Positions 1 to 6,978 of a DNA stretch of 10,369 nt are shown here, piece by piece. Position numbers and translations under genes: made by a program. Each line of letters begins with the position of its first letter. Position 1 is the first letter of the stretch. The notes beneath the pieces are model-generated. The model was not told the origin of the DNA. It did no database searches and saw only the letters and a list, made by a program, of their open reading frames with translations. Source of the DNA: Bacteriovoracaceae bacterium (GTDB lineage: Bacteria; Bdellovibrionota; Bacteriovoracia; Bacteriovoracales; Bacteriovoracaceae); NCBI GenBank assembly GCA_023954595.1, contig JAGSHJ010000074.1, positions 1 through 10,369 of the forward strand, given 5' to 3'.

Positions 1-961
1 GCCCATCAGGCAGTAAAAAGAAGTTTCCGCCGTGTAGATCAGCATGAAAGAAGCCATCTACTAGCATTGTGTGAGTAAACATCTTCACACACTTTCCAAG
101 CTTCTCTTCTAGATTAGGGTCTTCTTCTTTAATATTTTGGATGGCCGTAAATGGTTTACCTTCCAAAAGCTCCATAACCAAAACATCTTCAGTTGAGAAC
201 TCTTCATATATACTTGGAATTTTGAAGATCTTCTCTTCATCAATCTTTTCAATATTCGCCTTTAAGGTTTGGCAATTCTGGGCCTCAAGTAAGAAATTTA
301 GCTCTAATTGAATGCTTTTGAAAAAGTCCTCAATTGCTCTAGAGATTCCAAGAAACTTTATTTCAGAGGAAACCTTCTCTGCCTGTGCCACCATGAAGGC
401 TATGATTTCAAAGTCAGTCTTTATATGAGAGGCAATTTTTGGACGTTTTACTTTTACAACTACATCCTCACCGCTTACAAGCTTTGCCTTGTACACGACG
501 CCAATAGAGGCCACACCAATGGGCCTTTCGTCTATAGATTGAAATACTTCTTCTAATTTCTTTCCAAGTGACTTCTCAAGTTGAGCGCGCGCCACTTCAA
601 AATTAATAGGTGCAACCTTATCCTGAAGCTTTTTAAGCTCTTTAATAAGTGCGGGATCCAAAATATCTTCACGAGTAGATAGGAGCTGCCCTACTTTGAT
701 AAAGCTTGGACCAAGTTCTTCGAATGATTTTCTAAGTCGGTATCCTAGTGAGTGCCAAAAGGTTTTAGATTCGGAATCTTCCTCTAAGGCGGCCATGATC
801 CTTTTCTTAGGAAGTACAATACCTGGGATTTTAGTGTGTAAGTTGGTTTTGATAATAAATTCGTCAAACCCATTACGCCAAAAGACGTTTAGAATCTCTC
901 TAAAACGCCCTACATTTCTGATTGTTTTGGTAAAACCAATACCTGTTTTAACAATATCCAT
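1..961 (-). CDS. ABC1/UbiB-family atypical protein kinase-like protein, partial (C-terminus off the left edge)
   Basis: The first 320 residues are visible; the rest lies beyond base 1. The family (UbiB, COQ8/ADCK) comprises atypical kinase-like ATPases tied to ubiquinone synthesis or lipid handling at the inner membrane. Visible family motifs in order are KVGQ (residues 89-92, the KxGQ motif, followed by LLSTR), the loop before VVYKAKL (149-156), the ATP-site lysine in VVVKVKRP (K170), the ExD-type helix (220-222) and the catalytic block HADLHGGN (306-313). Three positions depart from consensus. The Ala-rich loop normally read AAAS is GVAS (149-152), the usual Gln after SIG is Val (155), and the ExD motif reads ELN (Asp replaced by Asn222). 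The ATG at 961-959 is preceded by AAAAGGA (967-973) five bases upstream, which supports this start. Family membership is secure. UbiB function itself is not, because no ubi gene is nearby. Confidence 0.9.
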   Translation of the reverse strand, partial: MDIVKTGIGFTKTIRNVGRFREILNVFWRNGFDEFIIKTNLHTKIPGIVLPKKRIMAALEEDSESKTFWHSLGYRLRKSFEELGPSFIKVGQLLSTREDILDPALIKELKKLQDKVAPINFEVARAQLEKSLGKKLEEVFQSIDERPIGVASIGVVYKAKLVSGEDVVVKVKRPKIASHIKTDFEIIAFMVAQAEKVSSEIKFLGISRAIEDFFKSIQLELNFLLEAQNCQTLKANIEKIDEEKIFKIPSIYEEFSTEDVLVMELLEGKPFTAIQNIKEEDPNLEEKLGKCVKMFTHTMLVDGFFHADLHGGNFFLLPDG

Positions 962-1038
962 AAAATCCTTTTACCCCACTATCTTACTCTTCCCTGCATT
1001 TTCTACAACTTAGACAAATGTGTGTGCCATTTTTTCCT

Positions 1039-1067
1039 ATGACTAAAAGGGTTTCACCTATTAGAAT
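1039..1067 (+). promoter_or_regulatory. Candidate sigma70-type promoter for the 1074-5737 cluster
   Basis: ATGACT (1039-1044, 4/6 to TTGACA) and TAGAAT (1062-1067, 5/6 to TATAAT) are separated by 17 bp. Transcription would start about seven bases after the -10, which is at or next to the ATG at 1074, giving a leaderless mRNA. This agrees with the lack of any Shine-Dalgarno in front of that ATG. It lies in the 112-bp gap shared with the divergent ABC1 kinase gene, for which I found no convincing promoter. It is a pattern match only. Confidence 0.4.
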
Positions 1068-1073
1068 TAGCAT

Positions 1074-1568
1074 ATGAGATATATAGCCTTGATCATTTTA
1101 CTCGGAATTGGCCAATTGCAAGCAGTTGAAACCTGCTCTAGAGTCGCTGTCATTAACTACCAAGAAGTTTTGGTGGATGCGGGCTCAAGTAAAAAAGGCG
1201 AAGGTCTCCGGTTTTATTTAGAAAAAGATCCTATCGCCAAGGATCTACTGGATGAGTACCAAGAAAAAAACCGTCCAAGTGTCTGGAGTGCAGGAACCAG
1301 TACTGTGGGTTCATTAATGGTTTTGGCCGGACTCACCCAAACAGGTGACAATCAAGGAATTACAAATAGAAATACCCTTCTCTATGGAGGAGGAATCCTA
1401 ATTGCGATTACCTACCTGACATCCAAGACAGTGCAATATAATAATGAAGGAATCTTAAAGCAGGCCGTGGATCAATATAATAAGAGAAACAGTCCCAAGA
1501 TATTCTTCTCCCCTTTTGGTGGTAATGACCAGGCCGGTTTCGGAATTGGCCTAAACCAGGAGTTTTAA
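1074..1568 (+). CDS. Small secreted or envelope protein of unknown function
   Basis: I do not recognise this 164-residue protein. Residues 1-17 form a signal peptide: a basic start (MRY), a hydrophobic run of I/L, and a likely cleavage after LQA, giving a mature protein beginning VETCS. Two glycine-rich hydrophobic stretches follow, roughly 74-90 and 101-118, which may be membrane segments or a hairpin. The C-terminal part has an amphipathic helix near NEGILKQAVDQYN (124-136). The protein ends in a Gly/Phe-rich tail with terminal Phe, a feature shared with many outer-membrane proteins but weak evidence alone. The start is well constrained: an in-frame TAG lies two codons upstream (1068-1070) and the next Met is after residue 80. 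No Shine-Dalgarno precedes it. It is first in the greA-recG cluster and its last codons hold the ribosome binding site of the next gene. Confidence 0.75.
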   Translation: MRYIALIILLGIGQLQAVETCSRVAVINYQEVLVDAGSSKKGEGLRFYLEKDPIAKDLLDEYQEKNRPSVWSAGTSTVGSLMVLAGLTQTGDNQGITNRNTLLYGGGILIAITYLTSKTVQYNNEGILKQAVDQYNKRNSPKIFFSPFGGNDQAGFGIGLNQEF

Positions 1569-1569
1569 A

Positions 1570-1857
1570 ATGTCTGTAAAGTGTTATAATTGCCAAGGCA
1601 ATTTAGAGATATCCAACGGTAGCGACCTTGGAAGAGCTGAAGAATGCCCATCTTGTAGAGCAGTTCTTAGATGCTGCAGGATGTGTGTATTTTATGATAA
1701 AAGCTCATACAACGAGTGCAAAGAACCCACAGCAGATCGTATTTTAGACAAAGAGAAGGCAAACTTTTGTGACCATTACAAGGTTGGCCAAGGGCAAAAC
1801 GCCCAAAGCGAGAAAGTAGATATACTCGCACAAGCAAACGCACTTTTTAAAAAGTAG
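1570..1857 (+). CDS. Small Cys-rich zinc-binding protein upstream of greA
   Basis: This 95-residue cytoplasmic protein has two apparent metal sites. The N-terminal one is a zinc ribbon formed by C5xxC8 and C26PSC29. The second comprises C35/C36, C39, C50 and C67 within CCRMCVFYD ... C ... DKEKANFCDHY, a compact pattern that looks conserved rather than random. The last 25 residues are polar and probably flexible or helical. No enzyme motif is visible. The start is supported by AGGAG (1558-1562) seven bases ahead, lying inside the end of the preceding gene, with one base between the two genes. The greA start follows 15 bases after its stop, so it is almost certainly co-transcribed with greA and recG. 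A role linked to transcription or nucleic acids is a guess from context; it could also be a metal-dependent adaptor. Confidence 0.8.
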   Translation: MSVKCYNCQGNLEISNGSDLGRAEECPSCRAVLRCCRMCVFYDKSSYNECKEPTADRILDKEKANFCDHYKVGQGQNAQSEKVDILAQANALFKK

Positions 1858-1872
1858 AAACTGGAGAAAAAA

Positions 1873-2346
1873 ATGGCAAATCACCCTATGACTCTTATTG
1901 GTAAGAATATGCTTCAAGAAGAGCTGGATAAATTGATCAAAGAAGATAGAGAAGAGGTTAAAATTGCCATTGCTGAAGCAAGAGAGCATGGCGATCTAAA
2001 AGAGAACGCCGAATACCATGCAGCAAAAGAGAGACAGTCCCACATTGAGGGTAGAATTGCGGAGCTTCAATCAAAGCTTGGTAACGCTAACATCATTGAC
2101 GTTTCAAAACTTGATCATGAAAAAATTGTCTTTGGTGCAACAGTTACGATCTACAGTGAAGATAAAGACGAAAGTTTCACTTATCAACTAGTTGGTGAAG
2201 ATGAAGCACAAAGTTCAAAATCAAAAATCTCTTACAACAGTCCTCTTGGTAAAGGCCTTCTAGGAAAAGAAGAAGGTGACGAAGTTGTAGTTAAAGCTCC
2301 CAAGGGAGATGTGAACTATGTCGTCGAAGAAATTGAATACAAATAA
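1873..2346 (+). CDS. greA: Transcription elongation factor GreA
   Basis: GreA enters the secondary channel of stalled, backtracked RNA polymerase and stimulates cleavage of the extruded RNA 3' end so that synthesis can resume. At 157 residues the protein has the family's usual length and aligns without gaps over most of its span with enterobacterial GreA as I remember it. Residues 1-75 form the coiled-coil finger, including AEAREHGDLKENAEYHAA with the acidic tip residues D41 and E44 that hold the catalytic Mg2+. Residues from about 80 to the end form the FKBP-like globular domain, with FGATVTIYSED and the SPLGKGLLGKEEGD segment. GGAG (1863-1866) sits six bases before the ATG. The end of the gene overlaps recG by 29 bp, so the two are expected to be translated from one message. 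Confidence 0.98.
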   Translation: MANHPMTLIGKNMLQEELDKLIKEDREEVKIAIAEAREHGDLKENAEYHAAKERQSHIEGRIAELQSKLGNANIIDVSKLDHEKIVFGATVTIYSEDKDESFTYQLVGEDEAQSSKSKISYNSPLGKGLLGKEEGDEVVVKAPKGDVNYVVEEIEYK

Positions 2347-4420
2347 AGTCCTGAGCTGGAATAGTGACATCTTAGCACTTTCCAGCTCCTCAAAACCCTC
2401 CCAGTCATTAATCAAACTTCAAAACGACGGCTTTAATAAAGTTAAAGACTTACTTTGGATACTGCCGCTTAGACTTCAGAGCTCACCTACTGCACAGAAG
2501 TTTAACATGATGAATGAGGGAGAGCTTTTTCTTGGAAAGGCAAAATTAATAAGTGCAAACTTCTCCCCAAGTTATGGAAGAAGAGGCAAGGGGCGAGTAC
2601 AGCTTTTTAATGCGACCCTTATGGTCAAAGACCAACTCTCCGATGAAATAATAAATTTAAAGTTTTTCAACACCTACCCAGGTTTTCAAAAACAAATAGA
2701 GGCCAAGGACAGCTTCACATTTCTAGGACAGCCGACACTCTATAAAGGCCAGCTCCAAATCAACAACCCAAAGCTTGATCCCCCAGAGACAAAGAGCTCA
2801 ACTGGCATGCTCATCGAGTACCCCACAGTCGCAACAGTTCCAGGTAGATACATTAAGGGAATTATTGATAAAATCCCTGATACCCTTTGGGAACAAGATG
2901 TTGATTTTTTTGAGACTCGACTCAATTTACCAACAAACTTCCAAACATTAATCGAGACCTTTGCCATAATGCACGGAAAGAGAAGATCTAATGCTCAAGA
3001 GCGAATTGATGCTCATGCCGATCTTGTATATTACGAATTTTTTGAGGATCAGCTTAAAGTTTTAGCGAGAAAACAGGGAAACAAAGCAAAAGCTGCCCCA
3101 AAGATAAACTGGGATGAAAACCACTTCAAAGACTTCTTAGCACTTCTTCCCTATGAGTTGACCAAAGACCAACAGGCGGTATTGAATCAGATAAAAGAAG
3201 ACTTCGCCCAAGGTCACCCTATGATGAGAATGGCACAAGGTGATGTTGGTTGTGGAAAAACCACGGTCGCACTCTTGGCAGCACTAATGGTCGTAAAAAA
3301 CAAAGGCCAAGTAGCTTTGATGTGCCCTACAGAATCGCTGGCACTGCAACATGCACAAACATTTAGAGAGCTTGTACCACATGGTACGGAAATAGAGCTT
3401 CTTCTTGGAAGTACAAGGCCAGCTCAGAAGAAAACAATTTATTCTCGTCTAAAAACGGGAAAAATCGATATCATAATTGGAACTCACTCTTTAATTCAAG
3501 ACAGCGTAGATTTCAAAAACCTTCAGTTTGTCATCATTGATGAACAACATAAGTTTGGGGTTGAACAGCGTCAAAGACTAAGTGGCAAAGGATATGGAGC
3601 ACATACTCTCATTATGACTGCCACTCCAATACCTAGAACTCTACAGCTAGCACAATACGGAGATCTAGAGATTTCAACAATTAGAACAATGCCTACGGGA
3701 AGAAGCGGTATTAAAACAAGAATTGTGAGTGCCTCCACCTATGAGAAATATCTAAGTTTTATAAAGACTAGGTTAAGCCTTGGAGAACAAGTCTACATTG
3801 TTGCACCAGCGATCACTGAATCAGAAACACTAGATATAAGAAATGTTGAAGAAATCGAAAAAGAGTATAAACAATACTTTCCTGAATTTCGCATCCAAGC
3901 ACTACACGGAAAGCTTAAGGCCAGTGATAAACAAGAGATCTTTGAGAAGTTCTCAGACAACTCCATTGATCTATTAATTTCCACCTCTGTAATAGAAGTT
4001 GGAATCAATGTAACTAACGCCACAGTTATGAGTATTTATAACCCAGATCGATTTGGGCTTAGCTCTCTTCACCAGCTAAGAGGAAGAGTCGGTAGAGGTT
4101 CAAAACCTGGTTTTTGTTTTCTTGTGGCAAATCAGAAAGTTTCTAAGGACTCCATGGATAGGCTTAAAGTAATCGAGCAAAGTATCGATGGATTTCATAT
4201 TGCGGAGGCGGATCTTAAAAATCGCGGAGAGGGTGATCTATTTGGCATATCGCAGTCCGGAAGTGTGACCCAAAGAAAGGTTGCGAGTATTTTTGAGCAC
4301 TTTGACATTTTTGATCGGGTAAATAGAGACCTAGTTAAGATTACTCGTGAACAGGCAGAGCTTGTGGAAGTTATTCTTAAGCAGTTGAATGAAGATCAAA
4401 AAGTTTCATCTACCATCTAG
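2318..4420 (+). CDS. recG: ATP-dependent DNA helicase RecG
   Basis: RecG is a double-stranded DNA translocase that reverses stalled replication forks and processes Holliday junctions, D-loops and R-loops. At 700 residues it has normal length. Residues about 25-155 hold the N-terminal helical part and OB-fold wedge, which splits the fork. The motor follows: Walker A GDVGCGKTT (308-316), motif II DEQH (408-411, in VIIDEQHKFGVEQRQRL), motif III TATPIPR (434-440), ALHGKLK (528-534), and QLRGRVGRG (586-594) preceded by DRFGLSSLH. The RecG-specific hook follows, AEADLKNRGEGDLFGISQSG (629-648). The ATG has GGGAG (2304-2308) nine bases upstream, inside greA; starting at the next Met would remove the conserved N-terminal region. 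All catalytic motifs are intact. Coupling to greA may tie fork repair to RNA polymerase rescue, which is inference from the overlap. Confidence 0.97.
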   Translation: MSSKKLNTNKVLSWNSDILALSSSSKPSQSLIKLQNDGFNKVKDLLWILPLRLQSSPTAQKFNMMNEGELFLGKAKLISANFSPSYGRRGKGRVQLFNATLMVKDQLSDEIINLKFFNTYPGFQKQIEAKDSFTFLGQPTLYKGQLQINNPKLDPPETKSSTGMLIEYPTVATVPGRYIKGIIDKIPDTLWEQDVDFFETRLNLPTNFQTLIETFAIMHGKRRSNAQERIDAHADLVYYEFFEDQLKVLARKQGNKAKAAPKINWDENHFKDFLALLPYELTKDQQAVLNQIKEDFAQGHPMMRMAQGDVGCGKTTVALLAALMVVKNKGQVALMCPTESLALQHAQTFRELVPHGTEIELLLGSTRPAQKKTIYSRLKTGKIDIIIGTHSLIQDSVDFKNLQFVIIDEQHKFGVEQRQRLSGKGYGAHTLIMTATPIPRTLQLAQYGDLEISTIRTMPTGRSGIKTRIVSASTYEKYLSFIKTRLSLGEQVYIVAPAITESETLDIRNVEEIEKEYKQYFPEFRIQALHGKLKASDKQEIFEKFSDNSIDLLISTSVIEVGINVTNATVMSIYNPDRFGLSSLHQLRGRVGRGSKPGFCFLVANQKVSKDSMDRLKVIEQSIDGFHIAEADLKNRGEGDLFGISQSGSVTQRKVASIFEHFDIFDRVNRDLVKITREQAELVEVILKQLNEDQKVSSTI

Positions 4421-4433
4421 CGGGACAAGGCCT

Positions 4434-4439
4434 TATAAT
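4434..4439 (+). promoter_or_regulatory. Perfect TATAAT -10 hexamer just before the FHA-like gene
   Basis: TATAAT ends six bases before the ATG at 4446, placing the expected transcription start on the start codon itself. No good -35 is present at 16-18 bp (best reading CTACCA, 3/6) and there is no extended -10. It lies in the 25-bp gap after recG, where no Shine-Dalgarno is visible. It may be an internal promoter that lets the last two genes be expressed apart from recG; a chance match in A+T-rich DNA is possible. Confidence 0.35.
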
Positions 4440-4445
4440 TAAAAA

Positions 4446-4853
4446 ATGATTGAGCTTGAAATAATTCATTGTCCAAATAACGACTTTCTTGGAACGTATC
4501 GAATATTTAAGGATCTTTTCCACATTGGATCAAACCTAAGTGCAGAGCTTCGTGTAAAAGATAATGCAATTATGGCCAATCATCTCATTATTGATATTGA
4601 AGAGGATCGCCTTCGAGCGACATTAAACCTTGATGATGGTTTCTTCTTGGTCGATGGCAAAAGAACCACGAGCTTAAAGTATCTCAACATTGGTTCAAGC
4701 TTTGAAGTTGGAAACACTCGTTTTTTAGTGAAACAATTTAGTGCACAGAAGATTGTCACCAAAAGAGAGACTCTCAATAAAAATACTGACGAGCTCATCA
4801 AAGAGAAGTCCCCTCTTCTAAGTTATATAAAAAAGTTGCAGACTGAATTATGA
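4446..4853 (+). CDS. Degenerate FHA-domain-like protein
   Basis: This 135-residue soluble protein has the outline of a forkhead-associated domain, a beta-sandwich that usually binds phosphothreonine peptides. It contains FHIGSN (25-30), AELRVKDNAIMANHLIIDIEED (33-54, where FHA domains carry the SxxH turn), a DDGFFLVDGKRTT turn (63-75) and SSFEVGNTRFLV (84-95), the usual closing strands. Key binding positions are changed: the Arg after the first Gly is Ser29, and the Ser three before His46 is Met43, while His46 is kept. Phosphopeptide binding may therefore be lost. Residues 100-135 look helical and charged. There is no Shine-Dalgarno, but a TATAAT lies six bases ahead. Its TGA overlaps the ATG of the hydrolase (ATGA at 4850-4853), so the two are probably translationally coupled and may act together. 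The fold call is motif-based and moderately sure. Confidence 0.65.
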   Translation: MIELEIIHCPNNDFLGTYRIFKDLFHIGSNLSAELRVKDNAIMANHLIIDIEEDRLRATLNLDDGFFLVDGKRTTSLKYLNIGSSFEVGNTRFLVKQFSAQKIVTKRETLNKNTDELIKEKSPLLSYIKKLQTEL

Positions 4854-5737
4854 AAGTAGAAGCGGCCAATTATTTCAAGACCAGCGATGGTGAACAAATA
4901 TTTTATTCAACAAACTTTAAATCAGATGAACTCAAAGAAGACGATAATGTCTTGATGTTCAACTATGGACTTGTGTGTAGTAATCATCACTGGTCCAAGC
5001 AGTTGGAGTTTTTTGACCATCAAGGTTACAAAATCCTAATTCACGATTATCGTGGGCATTACCAATCGACTGGCAAGAACGAACTTACAAAAATAACCTT
5101 TGAAAACATCGCCTCTGACATGAAAGAGCTTTGTGATCATCTAGGCATTAAATCCACAACCCAAATTGGTCACAGTATGGGTGTTAATGTTGCACTAGAA
5201 TTTGCCAGAAGATGGCCAGAGCTTGTAAGCAATATGGTTTTAATATCCGGCACAGTGGTCCCCGTTTACAACATTATGTTCAATACCAACATAACAGATC
5301 AACTGAGCCCTACTTTGATCAAACTTCTTAAGAGATTTCCAAATATATTTGAAAATGTATGGAAATACGGTGGGTGGAATCCAGTACTTAAGAAATTAAT
5401 CCACTCTGGTGGCTTTAATGTAAAAACAGTTCCAGAAGAGTTTATTGAGATATACCTAAATAGGCTCGGCCAACTAGGGCCTGAATTATTTTTTCAATTA
5501 ATCGAACAGATGAATAAGCATGACATCTTATCCTTTCTACCAAAAATTAAAACAAACGCATTGGTAATCGGTGGAGATCAGGACAAGGTAATTCCAAACT
5601 ATCTACAGAAGCTTTTGATCAAAGAGCTACCAAACGCAAAACTGTACCTTGTTAGAAATGGCAGTCATGTCCCTCAAGTGGACTTCCCTCTTTTTATAAA
5701 TGAACGATTGGACTTATTTTTAAAAGAAGGCGTCTAG
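4850..5737 (+). CDS. Alpha/beta-hydrolase family protein
   Basis: This is a cytoplasmic-looking, 295-residue serine hydrolase of the alpha/beta fold; no signal peptide is present. The core is easy to follow: the strand DDNVLMFNYGL (31-41, oxyanion-hole region before NHHW), HDYRGHYQS (65-73), the nucleophile elbow IGHSMGV (106-112, Ser109), the acid strand ALVIGGDQDKVIP (237-249, Asp245 most likely) and the histidine in NGSHVPQVD (270-278, His273). Together these give a complete Ser-Asp-His triad. A helical lid spans about 135-230. The family covers esterases, lipases, C-C hydrolases and peptidases, so the substrate cannot be read from the sequence. It starts within the stop codon of the FHA-like gene and has no Shine-Dalgarno of its own, so it should depend on coupled translation. 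Its stop overlaps that of the convergent RelA/SpoT-like gene. Confidence 0.9.
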   Translation: MKVEAANYFKTSDGEQIFYSTNFKSDELKEDDNVLMFNYGLVCSNHHWSKQLEFFDHQGYKILIHDYRGHYQSTGKNELTKITFENIASDMKELCDHLGIKSTTQIGHSMGVNVALEFARRWPELVSNMVLISGTVVPVYNIMFNTNITDQLSPTLIKLLKRFPNIFENVWKYGGWNPVLKKLIHSGGFNVKTVPEEFIEIYLNRLGQLGPELFFQLIEQMNKHDILSFLPKIKTNALVIGGDQDKVIPNYLQKLLIKELPNAKLYLVRNGSHVPQVDFPLFINERLDLFLKEGV

Positions 5738-5751
5738 ATATCTAGGTTTTT
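5732..5751 (+). other. Perfect 12-bp palindrome over convergent stop codons, followed by a T-run
   Basis: CTAGATATCTAG (5734-5745) is perfectly self-complementary and contains both stop codons of the convergent genes. On the plus strand it is followed by GG and five T residues (5747-5751). As RNA it could fold into a short stem of four Watson-Crick pairs plus two G-U pairs. That is too weak to call an intrinsic terminator with confidence, though no better one exists between these two genes. Confidence 0.3.
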
Positions 5752-6978
5752 ATATTCGATCAAAGGCCTAAATAACCTAATCATTGCAGACTTCAACTGA
5801 GACTTCTTATACTCAAGATGACTTGCCTCACCCTCTGTATTTTTTAGATGACTTTTGATGTCTGTGATCTGAACTTCATATGGGTAGAAGAATCGAACAT
5901 CTCTTGCAATCGAAGAAGTATCCAGAGAGAGAATTTTCTTAGCGAGCTCACCCTCTGATTGTTCTTTGGCCGTTCGCTTAATATCATTAAACTCTTTCAA
6001 GAAAGGGTTTCTGTATTTAATTAGCTGTCTACAAGTAAAGTGTATGGCCTTGTATTCAGAAGATGAGTGAACATTGTCTGCTGAGCCTTTGGCATAGAAT
6101 GAGCAATTCTCTGCCAGGTCTTCTAATTTTTGTGCAAAGGCCGGCTCATCAATATCAGACTTCAAGCTTTCTTTTAAAATATCAAAGTAGCCGACTTTAA
6201 ATTTCTCCATGTCTACTAGAGAGTTTTGAGAACGAGAGGGCTTAATGTTATTAACGATCGTAATGTAGTTTTGATAAAGGAACTTTAGTACTCTTAAAGA
6301 ATCTATTTTAGTTTGTGTAACAAAACGTACACCAACTCTATCAAATAACTCTTCTGCCACATTTTCTTGCTTGTGGAGAAGCTTAATAATTATACTCTCA
6401 CGAGTTTTCTTAGCCTTGGTTTCAAACTCAACCAAAGGTATTGGTGAGCTGTCATCACTTGAACCCAAATACAACTTATCCTCAGAGTCCCTTTGAATAA
6501 ATTTATAAAAGCGATCAAAGATTTGAGTCTGGATCGTAGAAAAGTATCGATATCTTAAATCCTTATCAGCATGCAAAATGGTATGCATTACTTTCAGAAT
6601 AATACCTGCCCAAATCATCTCCTCAATTGAGGACTTCTCACCTTCTTTGGTGTTTGTGGCAATCAATAGAAGTTCTTGCACATCCAAAATAGTGTAGAAA
6701 CGATTTGGCATTGATACATCAAGACCTTGAGAGCTTCCTTCTTTTAGAAAATAGCGCTTAATGAATTGAATGGATTCTTGATAGATTCCAAAAAGCTCCG
6801 CCTTCTGAACAGGGTCATTAACGTCGAAACCATACCCCATTAAAAAATCATATGCGGCCTCTGGTCCATCAAAATGTGACAGGTAGTTCTTAGCATCAAG
6901 GGATGACTTGCCACCTGCCATGATTTCAAAGGTTTCCCAATTGAATTTATAGCTCTCAAGAAAATCTGGTCTGTTCAT
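5734..6978 (-). CDS. RelA/SpoT-type nucleotidyltransferase-like protein with insertions
   Basis: I cannot name this 414-residue protein, but its second half carries the signature of the RelA/SpoT (p)ppGpp synthetase fold in the right order. K191, S195 and K199 match the KxxxSxxxK part of the substrate-binding helix (the preceding Arg is Ala189). DRVGVRFVT (213-221) matches the metal-binding DxxGxR motif. EYKAIHFT (308-315) matches YxxxH, YEVQITD (367-373) matches the catalytic ExQ strand, and ASHLEYK (385-391) matches the closing His-Tyr-Lys helix. Spacing is longer than in classical synthetases: about 50 extra residues before YKAIH and about 45 before EVQ. Residues 1-180 are mostly helical, with no HD hydrolase motif, TGS or ACT domain evident. 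It stands alone, divergent from pgpA. No Shine-Dalgarno precedes the ATG. Alarmone synthesis, another pyrophosphate transfer or a non-catalytic role are all possible. Confidence 0.7.
   Translation of the reverse strand: MNRPDFLESYKFNWETFEIMAGGKSSLDAKNYLSHFDGPEAAYDFLMGYGFDVNDPVQKAELFGIYQESIQFIKRYFLKEGSSQGLDVSMPNRFYTILDVQELLLIATNTKEGEKSSIEEMIWAGIILKVMHTILHADKDLRYRYFSTIQTQIFDRFYKFIQRDSEDKLYLGSSDDSSPIPLVEFETKAKKTRESIIIKLLHKQENVAEELFDRVGVRFVTQTKIDSLRVLKFLYQNYITIVNNIKPSRSQNSLVDMEKFKVGYFDILKESLKSDIDEPAFAQKLEDLAENCSFYAKGSADNVHSSSEYKAIHFTCRQLIKYRNPFLKEFNDIKRTAKEQSEGELAKKILSLDTSSIARDVRFFYPYEVQITDIKSHLKNTEGEASHLEYKKSQLKSAMIRLFRPLIEYKNLDI

Noticed and set aside
308..1013. Plus-strand open frames at 308-556 and 696-1013
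   Set aside because: They lie antisense to the ABC1 kinase gene, whose minus-strand translation carries family motifs throughout; neither plus-strand product resembles a protein family.
2318..2346. A later start for recG that avoids the greA overlap
   Set aside because: The ATG at 2318 has a well-placed GGGAG, and the next Met (residue 64) would cut off the conserved N-terminal region.
2740..4023. Minus-strand open frames at 2740-2967 and 3793-4023 within recG
   Set aside because: They overlap conserved recG coding sequence in antisense and show no start signal or family similarity.
5732..5751. An intrinsic terminator for the hydrolase gene
   Set aside because: The stem has only four Watson-Crick pairs plus two G-U pairs and the T-run is short, so it is listed as a palindrome rather than a terminator.
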